Of a stretch of 64,000 nucleotides of DNA, positions 16,325 to 25,133 are shown in pieces. This stretch comes from Massiliimalia timonensis (GTDB lineage Bacteria; Bacillota; Clostridia; Oscillospirales; Ruminococcaceae), in assembly GCF_900186585.1 (NCBI RefSeq), contig NZ_FYDD01000004.1:186001-250000 (forward strand), written 5' to 3'. The notes under the pieces were generated by a model. It was given only the letters and a program-made list of their open reading frames with translations, ran no database searches and was not told where the DNA came from. Numbering within the stretch: position 1 is the first letter of the stretch; every line of letters starts with the position of its first letter. The position numbers and the translations under genes were made by a program.

Positions 16325-17005
16325 TTGAGGGATGCCAAAAAGTCGACTGCCAGTTCAGTCTTAATGGTGATCAATGGAATGATTATCTGCTTTTTCCTGT
16401 TATTCGGCGCAATGCTGATCTATGCGACGGTCAGCAGTCAGTCAGACGATATTGCGGGCAAGACTTATGTGTTGGATGATGGAAAAGAGCAGACATTGCT
16501 GTTTTTAGAAAAAAGAGCGAACTATCAAAGCGGAGATGAAATTTTGATCCGTGAGGGCGAGAATTATTCGCTGGAAAATGTCAGCCAGAATTTGGAACGG
16601 GACATCGTGATAGAAAGCAATAACAGTACCATCAGCAAGCGGAATGTCATGGGGAAGATATCCTTTGAAAGTCCGTTTTTTGGAAAAGCCGTGTCATTTA
16701 TCTCTGCGCCGGAAAATACAGTGGTGTCAGTGATCGGGACCGTGATAGCCTTTTTAGTTATGATCTGTCTGGTCGTTTGGACCGCATTTCTTGCCATGAA
16801 ACGCAGGCGGATGCGTGATGTACGGGCCCAAAATGATAATTTGCTGGAGGACTTGTTTGACGACAGTACTGAAGAGGATTTTGTGATGGAGGTATATCAG
16901 CAGGAAATCAGCGAGCCGACCGAATTGGATTCGGTGGGAGATGATAAGACCCCAGTCAGCGATGAAGAACTGGAGCGTTTCCGGGAAAAGGTTTTAAAAC
17001 CGTGA
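16325..17005 (+). CDS. Membrane protein resembling a non-catalytic SipW-type signal peptidase
   Basis: A 226-residue protein with two membrane helices (about residues 14-40 and 136-158), an extracytoplasmic domain between them and an acidic cytoplasmic tail. The outer domain has features I associate with signal peptidase I of the SipW/ER type: SGDEILIRE, resembling the GD-(V/I) strand, and VMGKISFESPFFGKAVSF just before the second helix, resembling the family's V-GK...IPY-G block. The catalytic Ser-Met segment is not present where it should be. Homology is an inference, and an unrelated membrane protein is possible. The start is the TTG at 16325 with AAGAGGTG eight bases ahead; the upstream GTG lies inside that site. 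Confidence 0.6.
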   Translation: MRDAKKSTASSVLMVINGMIICFFLLFGAMLIYATVSSQSDDIAGKTYVLDDGKEQTLLFLEKRANYQSGDEILIREGENYSLENVSQNLERDIVIESNNSTISKRNVMGKISFESPFFGKAVSFISAPENTVVSVIGTVIAFLVMICLVVWTAFLAMKRRRMRDVRAQNDNLLEDLFDDSTEEDFVMEVYQQEISEPTELDSVGDDKTPVSDEELERFREKVLKP

Positions 17006-17133
17006 TTCTGTTGGATGATGCGATAGTATTTTGTTCACAAACTCATGCTAAATTCGACATAATTGATATTTTCTTTTTTAGTTGGTTGTGATAGAATGGG
17101 TATACTATGCGATTGAGAGATAGGTGAAACTTT

Positions 17134-18474
17134 TTGGTTAAGATAACAAAGATGTCGCCGACCAAAATGATCCTGCTGGGTTATTGCCTGATTATTGCAT
17201 TGGGAACGGTTTTATTGTTGTTGCCCTTTGCTACGCGGCCGTCGGAAACGACTACCGTGATGGATTCGTTTTTTACTGCGACATCTGCAACCTGTGTTAC
17301 GGGATTGATCCGTTTTGATACGTACACGCACTGGACCCTGTTCGGCCAGTTGATCATCCTGATGCTGATACAGATCGGCGGGATTGGCTTTATGACTGTT
17401 GCGATCTCGCTGGTTTCGCTGACTAAAAGAAAGATCGGACTGGCTTCCCGTGTTACGATGCAGGAATCGGTGGGGGCGCCTCAGGTAGGCGGAATCGTTA
17501 GAATGACAAAGCTGATCCTGTGGGGAACGCTGATTTTTGAAGGGATCGGAGCGTTTTTGCTCTGCTTTTATTTCTGCCCTAAGCTGGGCTTTTTGCAGGG
17601 ATTGTATTTTGCGGTTTTCCATTCGATCTCGGCCTTTTGCAATGCAGGATTTGACCTCATGGGAGTATTCGCGCCAACCTCTTCCCTGATTACTGGGGCG
17701 GACAGTTGGCTGTTGAATATCGTAATTATGCTGCTGATCATTATTGGCGGGCTTGGCTTTTTTGTCTGGTCCGATATTTTGCATTGTAAATTTTGTTTCT
17801 CTAAATACCGGCTGCATACAAAGATCGTGATCAGTACCAGTATTTTGCTGATTGTGATCGGGGCGGGGCTGATCTGGTTATTTGAACAGGGCGGCACTCT
17901 GTTTCAAGGAGAATCCGGTTCCTATCAGGTGCTGGCATCGTCATTTCAGTCTGTTACGGCAAGGACTGCGGGGTTCAACACGGTAAATTTGTCTGAATTA
18001 ACATCTGCAAGCCAGATGCTGATGATCTGCCTGATGTTTGTAGGCGGTTCTACCGGTTCGACGGCGGGCGGTATTAAAACTACAACATTGGCTGTTCTGG
18101 CTTTAAGTATCTTTACCGTATTCCGCCGCAAGAAGTCGATCGAGTGCTTCGGCAGACGGGTGGAAGAAGATGCCCTTCATACGGCGGCCTGTGTGTTGAT
18201 GATGTATGTCGCCTTTACCCTTGGTGTGACGATGGTAGTTTCTTATGTGGAGTCGATGCCGGTGCAGGCGGTTTTGTTTGAAGCAACTTCCGCGATTGCA
18301 ACAGTTGGCTTGTCATTGGGAATCACGCCGGAACTGGGTATTTTTTCGCAAGTTTTGATGGCGTTGTTAATGATTTTCGGACGGGTCGGGTCAATTACGA
18401 TTTTACTTGCCTTTACTACGGCGCATAGTACGTTTACCTCGAAACTTCCGACAGAAAAGATAAGGATAGGATAA
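17134..18474 (+). CDS. TrkH/KtrB-type potassium (or Na-dependent K) transporter subunit
   Basis: A 446-residue ion-translocating subunit with four membrane-pore-membrane repeats. The four filter regions can be read: TSATCVTGL, FHSISAFCNAGFD, SVTARTAGFNTV and TSAIATVGLSLG. The single conserved Gly in each is the potassium-binding feature of the superfamily. The length and the RCK partner encoded directly downstream fit KtrB better than the larger TrkH. The start is a TTG with AGGTG eight bases upstream; an ATG six codons later is an alternative. It forms an operon with the next gene (7-base gap). Confidence 0.92.
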   Translation: MVKITKMSPTKMILLGYCLIIALGTVLLLLPFATRPSETTTVMDSFFTATSATCVTGLIRFDTYTHWTLFGQLIILMLIQIGGIGFMTVAISLVSLTKRKIGLASRVTMQESVGAPQVGGIVRMTKLILWGTLIFEGIGAFLLCFYFCPKLGFLQGLYFAVFHSISAFCNAGFDLMGVFAPTSSLITGADSWLLNIVIMLLIIIGGLGFFVWSDILHCKFCFSKYRLHTKIVISTSILLIVIGAGLIWLFEQGGTLFQGESGSYQVLASSFQSVTARTAGFNTVNLSELTSASQMLMICLMFVGGSTGSTAGGIKTTTLAVLALSIFTVFRRKKSIECFGRRVEEDALHTAACVLMMYVAFTLGVTMVVSYVESMPVQAVLFEATSAIATVGLSLGITPELGIFSQVLMALLMIFGRVGSITILLAFTTAHSTFTSKLPTEKIRIG

Positions 18475-18481
18475 GAAGATT

Positions 18482-19129
18482 ATGAAAACAGTATTAGTTG
18501 TTGGATTAGGACGTTTTGGGCGCCATATGGCGCGGAAATTGATCGAAGAAGGCAATGAGGTCCTGGCGATCGACATCAATGAAGAACGTGCGGATGCGGC
18601 GGCTGAGTTTATCCCGAATGTCCAGATCGGGGATACCACCAATGAAGCGTTTATCCGTTCGCTGGGCGTTAATAACTTTGATCTGTGTGTTGTTGCGATC
18701 GGCGATAACTTTCAAAGCGCGCTGGAAACTACGGTCCTGTTAAAAGACCTTGGGGGTAAATATATCCTTGCGCGTGCCAGCCGCGATGTTCATAAAAAGC
18801 TGCTGCTGAGAAATGGCGCGGACCATGTTGTTTATGCGGAACGGGAAATGGCGGAACGCCTGGCTGTAAAATACGGTTCCAAAAAGATCTTTGATTATAT
18901 CGCGATGACCAAAGATTACGCGATTTATGAAATTTCTCTTCCAGCGGCCTGGAAAGGGAAAAACATGGTGGAACTGGAGGTGCGGACTAAATATCATATC
19001 AGCATTCTAGCGACAAAACGAGGGGAATCTATTTTCCCATTGCCGGATCCGCAAAGCCATTTGTTCACGGCAGACGAAACTTTGGTCGTTTTTGGACATA
19101 AAGATATGGTCAAGGCTTTAACGAAATAA
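18482..19129 (+). CDS. KtrA/TrkA-type RCK regulatory subunit
   Basis: A 215-residue cytosolic gating subunit of the potassium transporter. The N-terminal Rossmann-type RCK domain has VVGLGRFGRHMA (the GxGxxG nucleotide motif) and an acidic residue ending strand 2 (LAIDIN). The C-terminal RCK_C domain follows from about residue 140. In KtrA proteins the C-terminal domain can bind c-di-AMP; that is family knowledge not visible here. The operon ends in a strong terminator. Confidence 0.93.
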   Translation: MKTVLVVGLGRFGRHMARKLIEEGNEVLAIDINEERADAAAEFIPNVQIGDTTNEAFIRSLGVNNFDLCVVAIGDNFQSALETTVLLKDLGGKYILARASRDVHKKLLLRNGADHVVYAEREMAERLAVKYGSKKIFDYIAMTKDYAIYEISLPAAWKGKNMVELEVRTKYHISILATKRGESIFPLPDPQSHLFTADETLVVFGHKDMVKALTK

Positions 19130-19166
19130 ACAAAAAGTTGATGTATTAAAAAATAATACAGAATGT

Positions 19167-19204
19167 AAAAAAAGCATACGGCATTATTGCCGTATGCTTT
19201 TTCT
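19167..19204 (+). terminator. Terminator of the Ktr operon
   Basis: AAAAAGCATACGGCA (19169-19183) pairs perfectly with 19188-19202, ending in a T-run. Confidence 0.9.
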
Positions 19205-19270
19205 GCTAGAAAGATATATTTTCCTTGTCTTTTCCATACTCCTGTGACATAGAAGGAGAACCAATATACA

Positions 19271-20119
19271 TTACCCCTTTTTTTGCTGTTGGGTTTCACG
19301 GTATGCTTTCTGGTATCCGCGCGGGGAAACACCATATAGCTTTTTAAAGACCTTGGAAAAATGCAAAGGGTCATCATACCCGGCGGAGGAGGCAATTTCA
19401 CTGATAGAAAGCGCCGTCTGCTCCAGCAGCAGCCTGCTTTGCCGGATGCGGAACTGCTCCAGGTAAACCTGTGGGGAGATAGAAAAATTTTTCATAAAGA
19501 TCCGGTACAAATGGCTGCGGCTGACCCCCAGATCTGCGGCAATATCCAACACAGAAATGGGATTGGAATAGTGCTCGGAAATAAAATCCACCGCTTTCTT
19601 GGCATATTCCAGCGAAAGGTCTACTGCCTCTTCGTGGCTTTCCGAATACTCCACCAGCTTAGAAAGGAACAAATACAGGTAGCCTGCCATCCTGATATGG
19701 CGGTAATACTCCCCTCCGCTGGACTCATAGATCTGCAGCAGCAATTCTTTTAGCTCTTCACTATGGTTGGTGCGAATAACAGGATTTTGCGGGGTAAAAT
19801 CAGTTTTGCTCAACAGGTTTTTTACATCGGCGCCTAAGAAACCGACCCAATAATATTCCCAGGGGTCCTCTTGATCCGCAAAATAACTCACGACCGTGTT
19901 GGGATAGATCAGAAAGGTGTCTCCTTCTTGTAAAGCGAAGGTCTGCCCTCCTGCAACATAATACCCCTTTCCAGAAACAACATGATGAATCAGGTACACA
20001 CTGCGGCTTAGCGGTCCCATTTGATAACCCGCCGAACATTTTTGATAACCCGACCGGTGAATATTCACCATGATAGCGTCTTCTTTTTCAGTTTTATAAG
20101 AAAATTTAAAAGGTTCCAT
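19271..20119 (-). CDS. AraC-family transcriptional regulator
   Basis: A 282-residue sugar-responsive regulator. The N-terminal cupin is GKGYYVAGGQTFALQEGDTF, which binds the ligand. The C-terminal double helix-turn-helix spans about residues 178-275, with LDIAADLGVSRSHLYRIFMK and SEIASSAGYDDPLHFSKVFK. It is transcribed divergently from galK-galT, so I infer that it controls galactose or a galactoside pathway. AGGAGGGACC precedes the ATG. A duplicated AAACATT..CC element lies in the shared intergenic region and might be its binding site. Confidence 0.9.
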   Translation of the reverse strand: MEPFKFSYKTEKEDAIMVNIHRSGYQKCSAGYQMGPLSRSVYLIHHVVSGKGYYVAGGQTFALQEGDTFLIYPNTVVSYFADQEDPWEYYWVGFLGADVKNLLSKTDFTPQNPVIRTNHSEELKELLLQIYESSGGEYYRHIRMAGYLYLFLSKLVEYSESHEEAVDLSLEYAKKAVDFISEHYSNPISVLDIAADLGVSRSHLYRIFMKNFSISPQVYLEQFRIRQSRLLLEQTALSISEIASSAGYDDPLHFSKVFKKLYGVSPRGYQKAYRETQQQKKG

Positions 20120-20152
20120 ACCGTGGTCCCTCCTAAGCTCCAGTTTGAGTTC

Positions 20153-20181
20153 ATTATATCAGTACTTTTATAGAAAATCAA
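20153..20181 (-). promoter_or_regulatory. Promoter of the AraC-family gene
   Basis: TTGATT (20176-20181) and TATAAT (20153-20158) on the minus strand with a 17-base spacer. It lies between the AraC-family gene and galK. Confidence 0.75.
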
Positions 20182-20288
20182 CCATATTGGGAAACATTTT
20201 TCCATGTTTAAAAAACATTCCTGAATAGACTTTCGTGAAGAAATCAAGTAATCTTAAACTAGGAATCAATCAAAAAGGAGAGATTACC

Positions 20289-21575
20289 ATGGAGGAGTTG
20301 AAGCAATTGCAGTCCCAGCTGCAAAACGGCGGGTATGATCAGGCTTTCCGCCGCCTTTATCCCGAAAAGGCTCTGTCATATCAAAGACAGAGATATTCGG
20401 AAGCAATCGAAAGTTTTCAGGAGATTTTCCCTTGCCATACGGAAGCGGCGTTGTATTCTGCACCGGGCAGAACCGAGGTAGGAGGAAACCATACAGACCA
20501 CCAGCATGGCAGGGTGTTGGCCGCAGCAGTAAATTTGGACATTATCGCCGTGGTCGCCCGTAATGACGACAATATGATCCGGTTACAATCCAAGGGATTT
20601 CCCATGAATGAAGTGGAGCTTTCCACCCTTTCCCCGATCGAAGAGGAAAAGGGCTCGTCAAACAGCCTGATCCGTGGGATCGCCGCACGGTTTACCCAGA
20701 TGGGGTACCCTGTCGGCGGGCTTGATATTTATACCACCTCTGATGTGTTGAAAGGCTCTGGGCTTTCTTCCTCTGCGGCGTTTGAAGTTCTTGTTGGGAC
20801 GGTGATCAGCAAAGAATTTTGCGGCGGTGAAGTCGACGCGGTAGAGATCGCCAAAATCGGAAAATACGCGGAAAACGATTATTTCGGTAAGGCAAGCGGC
20901 CTAATGGACCAGATGGTGAGTTCGGTCGGGTCATTTGTTGAAATTGATTTTCGCGATCCAGACCAGCCTGTGATCGAACAGGTGGCCTTTGATTTTTCCG
21001 CAAGCGGATTTTCTCTTTGCATTACAGATACCAAAGGAAACCACGCGAATCTTACCCCTGATTATGTGGCGGTGCCGACAGAGATGAAAAGCGTGGCGGC
21101 TTTCTTCGGTAAGGAAGTGCTGCGGGAAGTAGAAGAAAAAGAATTTTATGCGCGTCTGCCTGAAATTCGTGAACAGGTTTCCGACCGTGCCGTGCTGCGT
21201 GCCATCCACTTTTTCCAGGAGAATGAGCGTGCAAAGCAAGAGGCCGAAGCGCTGAAACAGCAGGATTTCGTGTCGTTTTGCCAAATCGTGAAAGAATCTG
21301 GCCGGTCCTCTTATGAGCTGCTTCAGAATGTGTTCTCTCCTGCGCATCCGGAGGAACAGGGCGTATCCATTGGGCTGGCTCTCAGTGAGCGGGCTCTTCA
21401 GGGACAGGGTGCATGCAGGGTGCACGGAGGCGGTTTTGCCGGCACGATCCAGGCGTTTGTGCCAAACGGCATGGTAGAAGGATACCGCTCTTTAATGGAA
21501 CAGGTCTTTGGAGAAGGCGCCTGCTATGTGTTGCAGATCCGTGAAGCAGGCGGCGTAAAATTGGAAAGGGAGTAA
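20289..21575 (+). CDS. galK: Galactokinase (GHMP family)
   Basis: Phosphorylates galactose to galactose-1-phosphate in the Leloir pathway. The 428-residue protein has the N-terminal sugar-binding signature in a variant form, APGRTEVGGNHTDHQHGRV, where most galactokinases have GR-N-IGEHTDY. The Asp after HT, which contacts the sugar, is kept. The GHMP ATP loop is GSGLSSSAAFEVLVG, and the C-terminal motif is ACRVHGGGFAGTIQAF. The start is the ATG at 20289 with AAGGAG ahead; an earlier in-frame ATG would add 18 unsupported residues. galT follows after 7 bases, which supports the galactose assignment. Confidence 0.92.
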   Translation: MEELKQLQSQLQNGGYDQAFRRLYPEKALSYQRQRYSEAIESFQEIFPCHTEAALYSAPGRTEVGGNHTDHQHGRVLAAAVNLDIIAVVARNDDNMIRLQSKGFPMNEVELSTLSPIEEEKGSSNSLIRGIAARFTQMGYPVGGLDIYTTSDVLKGSGLSSSAAFEVLVGTVISKEFCGGEVDAVEIAKIGKYAENDYFGKASGLMDQMVSSVGSFVEIDFRDPDQPVIEQVAFDFSASGFSLCITDTKGNHANLTPDYVAVPTEMKSVAAFFGKEVLREVEEKEFYARLPEIREQVSDRAVLRAIHFFQENERAKQEAEALKQQDFVSFCQIVKESGRSSYELLQNVFSPAHPEEQGVSIGLALSERALQGQGACRVHGGGFAGTIQAFVPNGMVEGYRSLMEQVFGEGACYVLQIREAGGVKLERE

Positions 21576-21582
21576 TAAAGCT

Positions 21583-22554
21583 ATGGCAGAATTAAGATGG
21601 CATCCATTGACAAAAGATTGGGTGATGATCGCTTCAAACCGGCAGGCACGTCCGCAAATGCCGAAGGACTATTGCCCGTTTTGCCCAAGCTTTGGAAACG
21701 TACCGGATTATGAAGTGCTGAAATATGACAACGACTTCCCGGCGTTGTCCCAAGATCCTCCAGTTCCGGATGACGTGGCGAACAGCTTTTTCAAAACGGC
21801 AGAATCTTACGGGAAATGCGAAGTGATTCTGTACTCCCCGGATCATACCAAAACGATCAAAGAGCTGTCCGACAGCCATATGAAAAAACTGGTAGACCTT
21901 TGGTGCGAGCGTTTTGAGGCGATGAAGGCGGACCCCAAGATCAAATATGTCTTTATTTTTGAGAATCGGGGGGATGTAGTCGGCGTAACGATGCCGCACC
22001 CGCACGGCCAGATGTACGGTTATTCCTTTGTGCCGAAAAAGATCCAGCTGGAAACAGAATCCGCTAAGGAATTTTTGGCGGAAAAGGGGAAATGCATCTT
22101 CTGCGAGATGCTGGAACAGGAGCTGGCATTTGAAAAACGGATCATTTTCCAGAATGAAGCGTTTACGGTATTTCTCCCGTTTTTTACAGAATATCCTTAT
22201 GGGGTGTACATCATGGCAAATTCCCATAAACAGAATATTTCCGAATTTACCGAACAGGAAAAGGAACTGCTGGGGATCACCATCCGTGATGTGGCGGGGA
22301 TGCTGGACAGCCTGTTTGACTATAACTTCCCTTACATGATGTGCATGCACAACGCGCCGGTAAACGGCGAGGACCCGTCTGAATATTTCCATTTCCACAT
22401 CGAATTCTTCCCGCCGATGAGAAGCGCGGATAAGCAAAAGTTTAATGCTTCCAGTGAAACCGGCGTTTGGGCGCACTGCAATCCGACCTGCCCGGAAGAA
22501 ACATCAAAAGAGCTGCGTGCCGCATACCAAAAATATATGGAGTCTAAAAAGTAA
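21583..22554 (+). CDS. galT: Galactose-1-phosphate uridylyltransferase
   Basis: Exchanges UMP between UDP-glucose and galactose-1-phosphate. The 323-residue protein is of the His-triad-like class I fold. The active-site motif MPHPHGQ is at residues about 137-143, where the second His is uridylylated. The zinc-type Cys pair CPFC near the N terminus, the CIFCEM segment, and the late FHFHIEFFPPMRSADKQK all fit. It is the second gene of the galKT operon, closed by a terminator. UDP-glucose epimerase (galE) is not in the window. Confidence 0.95.
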   Translation: MAELRWHPLTKDWVMIASNRQARPQMPKDYCPFCPSFGNVPDYEVLKYDNDFPALSQDPPVPDDVANSFFKTAESYGKCEVILYSPDHTKTIKELSDSHMKKLVDLWCERFEAMKADPKIKYVFIFENRGDVVGVTMPHPHGQMYGYSFVPKKIQLETESAKEFLAEKGKCIFCEMLEQELAFEKRIIFQNEAFTVFLPFFTEYPYGVYIMANSHKQNISEFTEQEKELLGITIRDVAGMLDSLFDYNFPYMMCMHNAPVNGEDPSEYFHFHIEFFPPMRSADKQKFNASSETGVWAHCNPTCPEETSKELRAAYQKYMESKK

Positions 22555-22564
22555 ACGTGATTAT

Positions 22565-22600
22565 CAAGAAAGCGCCTTTCATTAGAAAGGCGCTTTCTTG
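22565..22600. terminator. Bidirectional terminator after galT
   Basis: Sixteen-base perfect inverted repeat (22565-22580 and 22585-22600, core GAAAGCGCCTTTC), situated between convergent genes. Confidence 0.85.
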
Positions 22601-22605
22601 TATAC

Positions 22606-23076
22606 TTACAGCTTATATTGGAATTCAAATTCATGTTTTAGTGGGATTTTTTCATTACCGAAGAATGGAATTGTTGGTTTTAATTTTCTGGATTCTTCGA
22701 TCGCGTTGATATGAACTGCGGCCAACTCAAAGCCAAATTTTTGATAATACCGTATGGCATGGATATTATCGTTTGTGGTTATCAGCCATACAGTTTCGCA
22801 ATAAGCCTGTTTTGCTTTGTTAAGTACGGCTTTAATCAAAGCGGAACCGATTCCCTGATTTTCCAAAATGCTTTGCAGAACCAGTATTTCGCATTGATTC
22901 CGGCAGATTTCATACAGGATATATCCTGTTAATTCCCCGTTGGTAAGGGAAATAAATCCCTCTGAATATGACGTATCATGTACGGTTCCCTTGGTGATTA
23001 CCACCGGGCCGGCCCATTCCTCTGAGATATGTTGATTCACTTGAGCTCTGAATTCTTCATTGATAGGGATAATCAT
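22606..23076 (-). CDS. GNAT family N-acetyltransferase
   Basis: A 156-residue acetyltransferase. The acetyl-CoA-binding loop is ILENQGIGSALIKAVL (Q-x-x-G-I-G). The C-terminal motif is NDNIHAIRYYQKFGFELA. An additional tail after residue 130 (KPTIPFFGNEKIPLKHEFEF) is typical of a subgroup common in Firmicutes. The substrate is not known. The ribosome binding site is weak (AAAAGTGAGCG), and the start could be a little downstream. Confidence 0.85.
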   Translation of the reverse strand: MIIPINEEFRAQVNQHISEEWAGPVVITKGTVHDTSYSEGFISLTNGELTGYILYEICRNQCEILVLQSILENQGIGSALIKAVLNKAKQAYCETVWLITTNDNIHAIRYYQKFGFELAAVHINAIEESRKLKPTIPFFGNEKIPLKHEFEFQYKL

Positions 23077-23101
23077 GTTCGCTCACTTTTCTTTCATGCT
23101 A

Positions 23102-24280
23102 TTATGATAAGACGGCAAGCGCCTGCTCCAGATCCTGGATCAGCAGGTCGCATTCCTCTAATCCGCAGTGGATGCGGATGGTCTGCTCAGAAATGCCCAT
23201 AAAGTCCAGCTCTTCCGGTGAGGCGTTGTATCCGACCGGGGTCGCTAGGCTTTCAAACCCGCCCCAGGAGCACCCGATCTTAAAATACTGGAGCCGGTTG
23301 ACTACTTTCACAGCGTCCTCTTTGTTCCCGTTTATGTCAAAGGTCATCAGCCCTGTGCTTCCGGTCTGCTGGCTGGCGATCAGGTCATGCTGTGGGTGTG
23401 AGGCCAATCCAGGATAACGCACGCATTTGATTTTTGGATGCTGCTCTAAAAATTCGGCGACTTTTAGCGCGGTCTGTTGGTGCGCATGGACTCTTACCGA
23501 CAGGGTGCGAAGCCCGCGGATCACCAGCCATGCCTCCATCGGCCCCATAATACCGCCGTAGAGAGGACGTATCGTATGTTCCAGCTCCTTTGCCAACTCC
23601 AGATCGTTGGAAACCAGCACCCCGCCGATAATATCGGAATGCCCGCCCATGTATTTGGAAAGCGTGTGCATTACAATGTCGATGCCAAATTCCAGCGGTT
23701 TTTGGAAAATCGGCGTGCAGTAGGTGTTGTCTAAGTAAGTGTAAATGCCGTGCTGTTTCGCAAGGGCGGCGACTTTTCGCAGATCGGTCACAGAAAATGC
23801 AAAGGTGGACGGGCTTTCCAGCACGATCAGGGAGGTTTCCGGCCGGATAGCCTGTTCATATTCGGAAATGTCTGCCCCCCGTACAAAGGTGACGGACATT
23901 CCCAACTTTTCTGTACAGAACGATTGTAAAAAGTTGCGGAGAGGGCCATAGGCGTTGTTCATGCAGATCACATGGCTGCCAGTATGGCAGGTGGCCATGA
24001 CGGCGCTTGAGGCCGCGGCCATCCCAGAGGCAAAGATCAGCGCCTTTTTTCCGCGTTCTAAGGCGGCGATTTTTTGCTCCGCCAGATAGACGGTGGGGTT
24101 GCGTTCCCGGCCATAGATGTAAGCGTCTTCTTTTTCTGAGTCGAAATGAAGATATTCCTCCGCTGTATCGAAGACATGCAGGGAGGTCAAGTAAACAGGG
24201 GGAACCACTGCGTGCAGATACTTTTCGTTTTCATCTGCCAGATGTTCCAGAATAATGCTGTCGTTATCGAAATTTTTCAT
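23102..24280 (-). CDS. Trans-sulfuration PLP enzyme (cystathionine gamma-synthase/lyase family)
   Basis: A 392-residue fold-type I PLP enzyme acting on cysteine, homocysteine or methionine. It has the cofactor-binding region FASGMAAASSAVMATC, the PLP-pocket Asp in YLDNTYCTPIFQKPLE, and the Schiff-base Lys in HTLSKYMGGHSD. The C-terminal segment IGCSWGGFESLATPVGY is also conserved. Sequence alone does not separate cystathionine gamma-synthase, gamma-lyase and methionine gamma-lyase. It is monocistronic between an acetyltransferase and an XRE regulator. Confidence 0.9.
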   Translation of the reverse strand: MKNFDNDSIILEHLADENEKYLHAVVPPVYLTSLHVFDTAEEYLHFDSEKEDAYIYGRERNPTVYLAEQKIAALERGKKALIFASGMAAASSAVMATCHTGSHVICMNNAYGPLRNFLQSFCTEKLGMSVTFVRGADISEYEQAIRPETSLIVLESPSTFAFSVTDLRKVAALAKQHGIYTYLDNTYCTPIFQKPLEFGIDIVMHTLSKYMGGHSDIIGGVLVSNDLELAKELEHTIRPLYGGIMGPMEAWLVIRGLRTLSVRVHAHQQTALKVAEFLEQHPKIKCVRYPGLASHPQHDLIASQQTGSTGLMTFDINGNKEDAVKVVNRLQYFKIGCSWGGFESLATPVGYNASPEELDFMGISEQTIRIHCGLEECDLLIQDLEQALAVLS

Positions 24281-24412
24281 GGGATAAGCCCCGCTTTCGT
24301 GTTAATGAAAATAGGATACGCCGATCCAGGAAAAAAGTAAAGAGCAGGACGTAAATTTTAGGAAAATGGACAAATTAAGAGAATGATTTTTGACAGGTCC
24401 ATAGAAAAGAAG

Positions 24413-24440
24413 TGTCCTTTAGGCAATCTCCTAAAGGACA
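24413..24440. terminator. Hairpin after the XRE-regulator gene
   Basis: TGTCCTTTAGG (24413-24423) pairs with 24430-24440 around a 6-base loop. It lies about 30 bases downstream of the minus-strand XRE gene. The T-run that follows on the minus strand is imperfect (CTTCTTTTC). Confidence 0.6.
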
Positions 24441-24472
24441 AAAGCGTATCAACGGAAACTCGATGAGGCGGG

Positions 24473-24928
24473 TCATTTATCTTTTCTGGTTTTCCAGACA
24501 TGGTATAAAATATCTTTTAGAACCAGCATGGCCTCCTGTTCGTTAAATTGATATTCCTGCTTCAGTTCATCCAACATGATATTGATTCGGCGGGCATAGC
24601 CAGGGATGTTGACCTTATCTTGATATTGAAGCAAGATGGGATATTTTTTGCCCCAGGCATTGGTCCAATCAACTTTTTCTTCTGTTTTCTCGCTGGTCTG
24701 GTCGATGATTTCCTGTATTTCCTTTACATCTATATCAAAATCAATCAATTCATCAAGGGTCATCTTGTAGAGTACCGCCATTTTTTTCGACTGGCGAATA
24801 TCGGGAACCGTTTCATCGGTTTCCCATTTTGAAATGGTTTGTCTGCTTACGCCCAGTTTTTCCGCCACGTCTTCCTGTGATAAGCCGCATCTTTTTCTTG
24901 CGTGGAACAAGTTGTTTCCCAAATTCAT
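24473..24928 (-). CDS. XRE-family helix-turn-helix regulator
   Basis: A 151-residue transcriptional regulator. The N-terminal HTH is GNNLFHARKRCGLSQEDVAEKLGVSRQTISKWE (residues about 4-36, quoted in part: LSQEDVAEKLGVSRQTISKW). A helical C-terminal domain of unknown ligand follows; it contains EIQEIIDQTSEKTEEKVDW. The start is the ATG at 24928 because TTAGGAGGAAAATTT precedes it. It is monocistronic and may repress itself, as many such genes do. Confidence 0.87.
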   Translation of the reverse strand: MNLGNNLFHARKRCGLSQEDVAEKLGVSRQTISKWETDETVPDIRQSKKMAVLYKMTLDELIDFDIDVKEIQEIIDQTSEKTEEKVDWTNAWGKKYPILLQYQDKVNIPGYARRINIMLDELKQEYQFNEQEAMLVLKDILYHVWKTRKDK

Positions 24929-25069
24929 AAATTTTCCTCCTAATAAGTTGTTAGCAATAGTATACCGCTTACCACAAAGAAAAGCTACCAACTGCGCTTT
25001 CTATTTCTGCACGTTGTTTTAACAACCTGTTACCATTCAGGGGAGGAGAAAATGCTTGACAACACAAGA

Positions 25070-25097
25070 AAACGGCACAGCCAAGGCCATGCCGTTT
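25070..25097 (-). terminator. Terminator of the epimerase/dehydrogenase cluster
   Basis: AAACGGCA and TGCCGTTT with an inner GGCC-type pairing, followed on the minus strand by TTTTCTTG. It is about 40 bases after the epimerase stop codon. Confidence 0.7.
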
Positions 25098-25133
25098 CCC
25101 CGAACGATACAAATATTGTTTTAGGCATACTGA

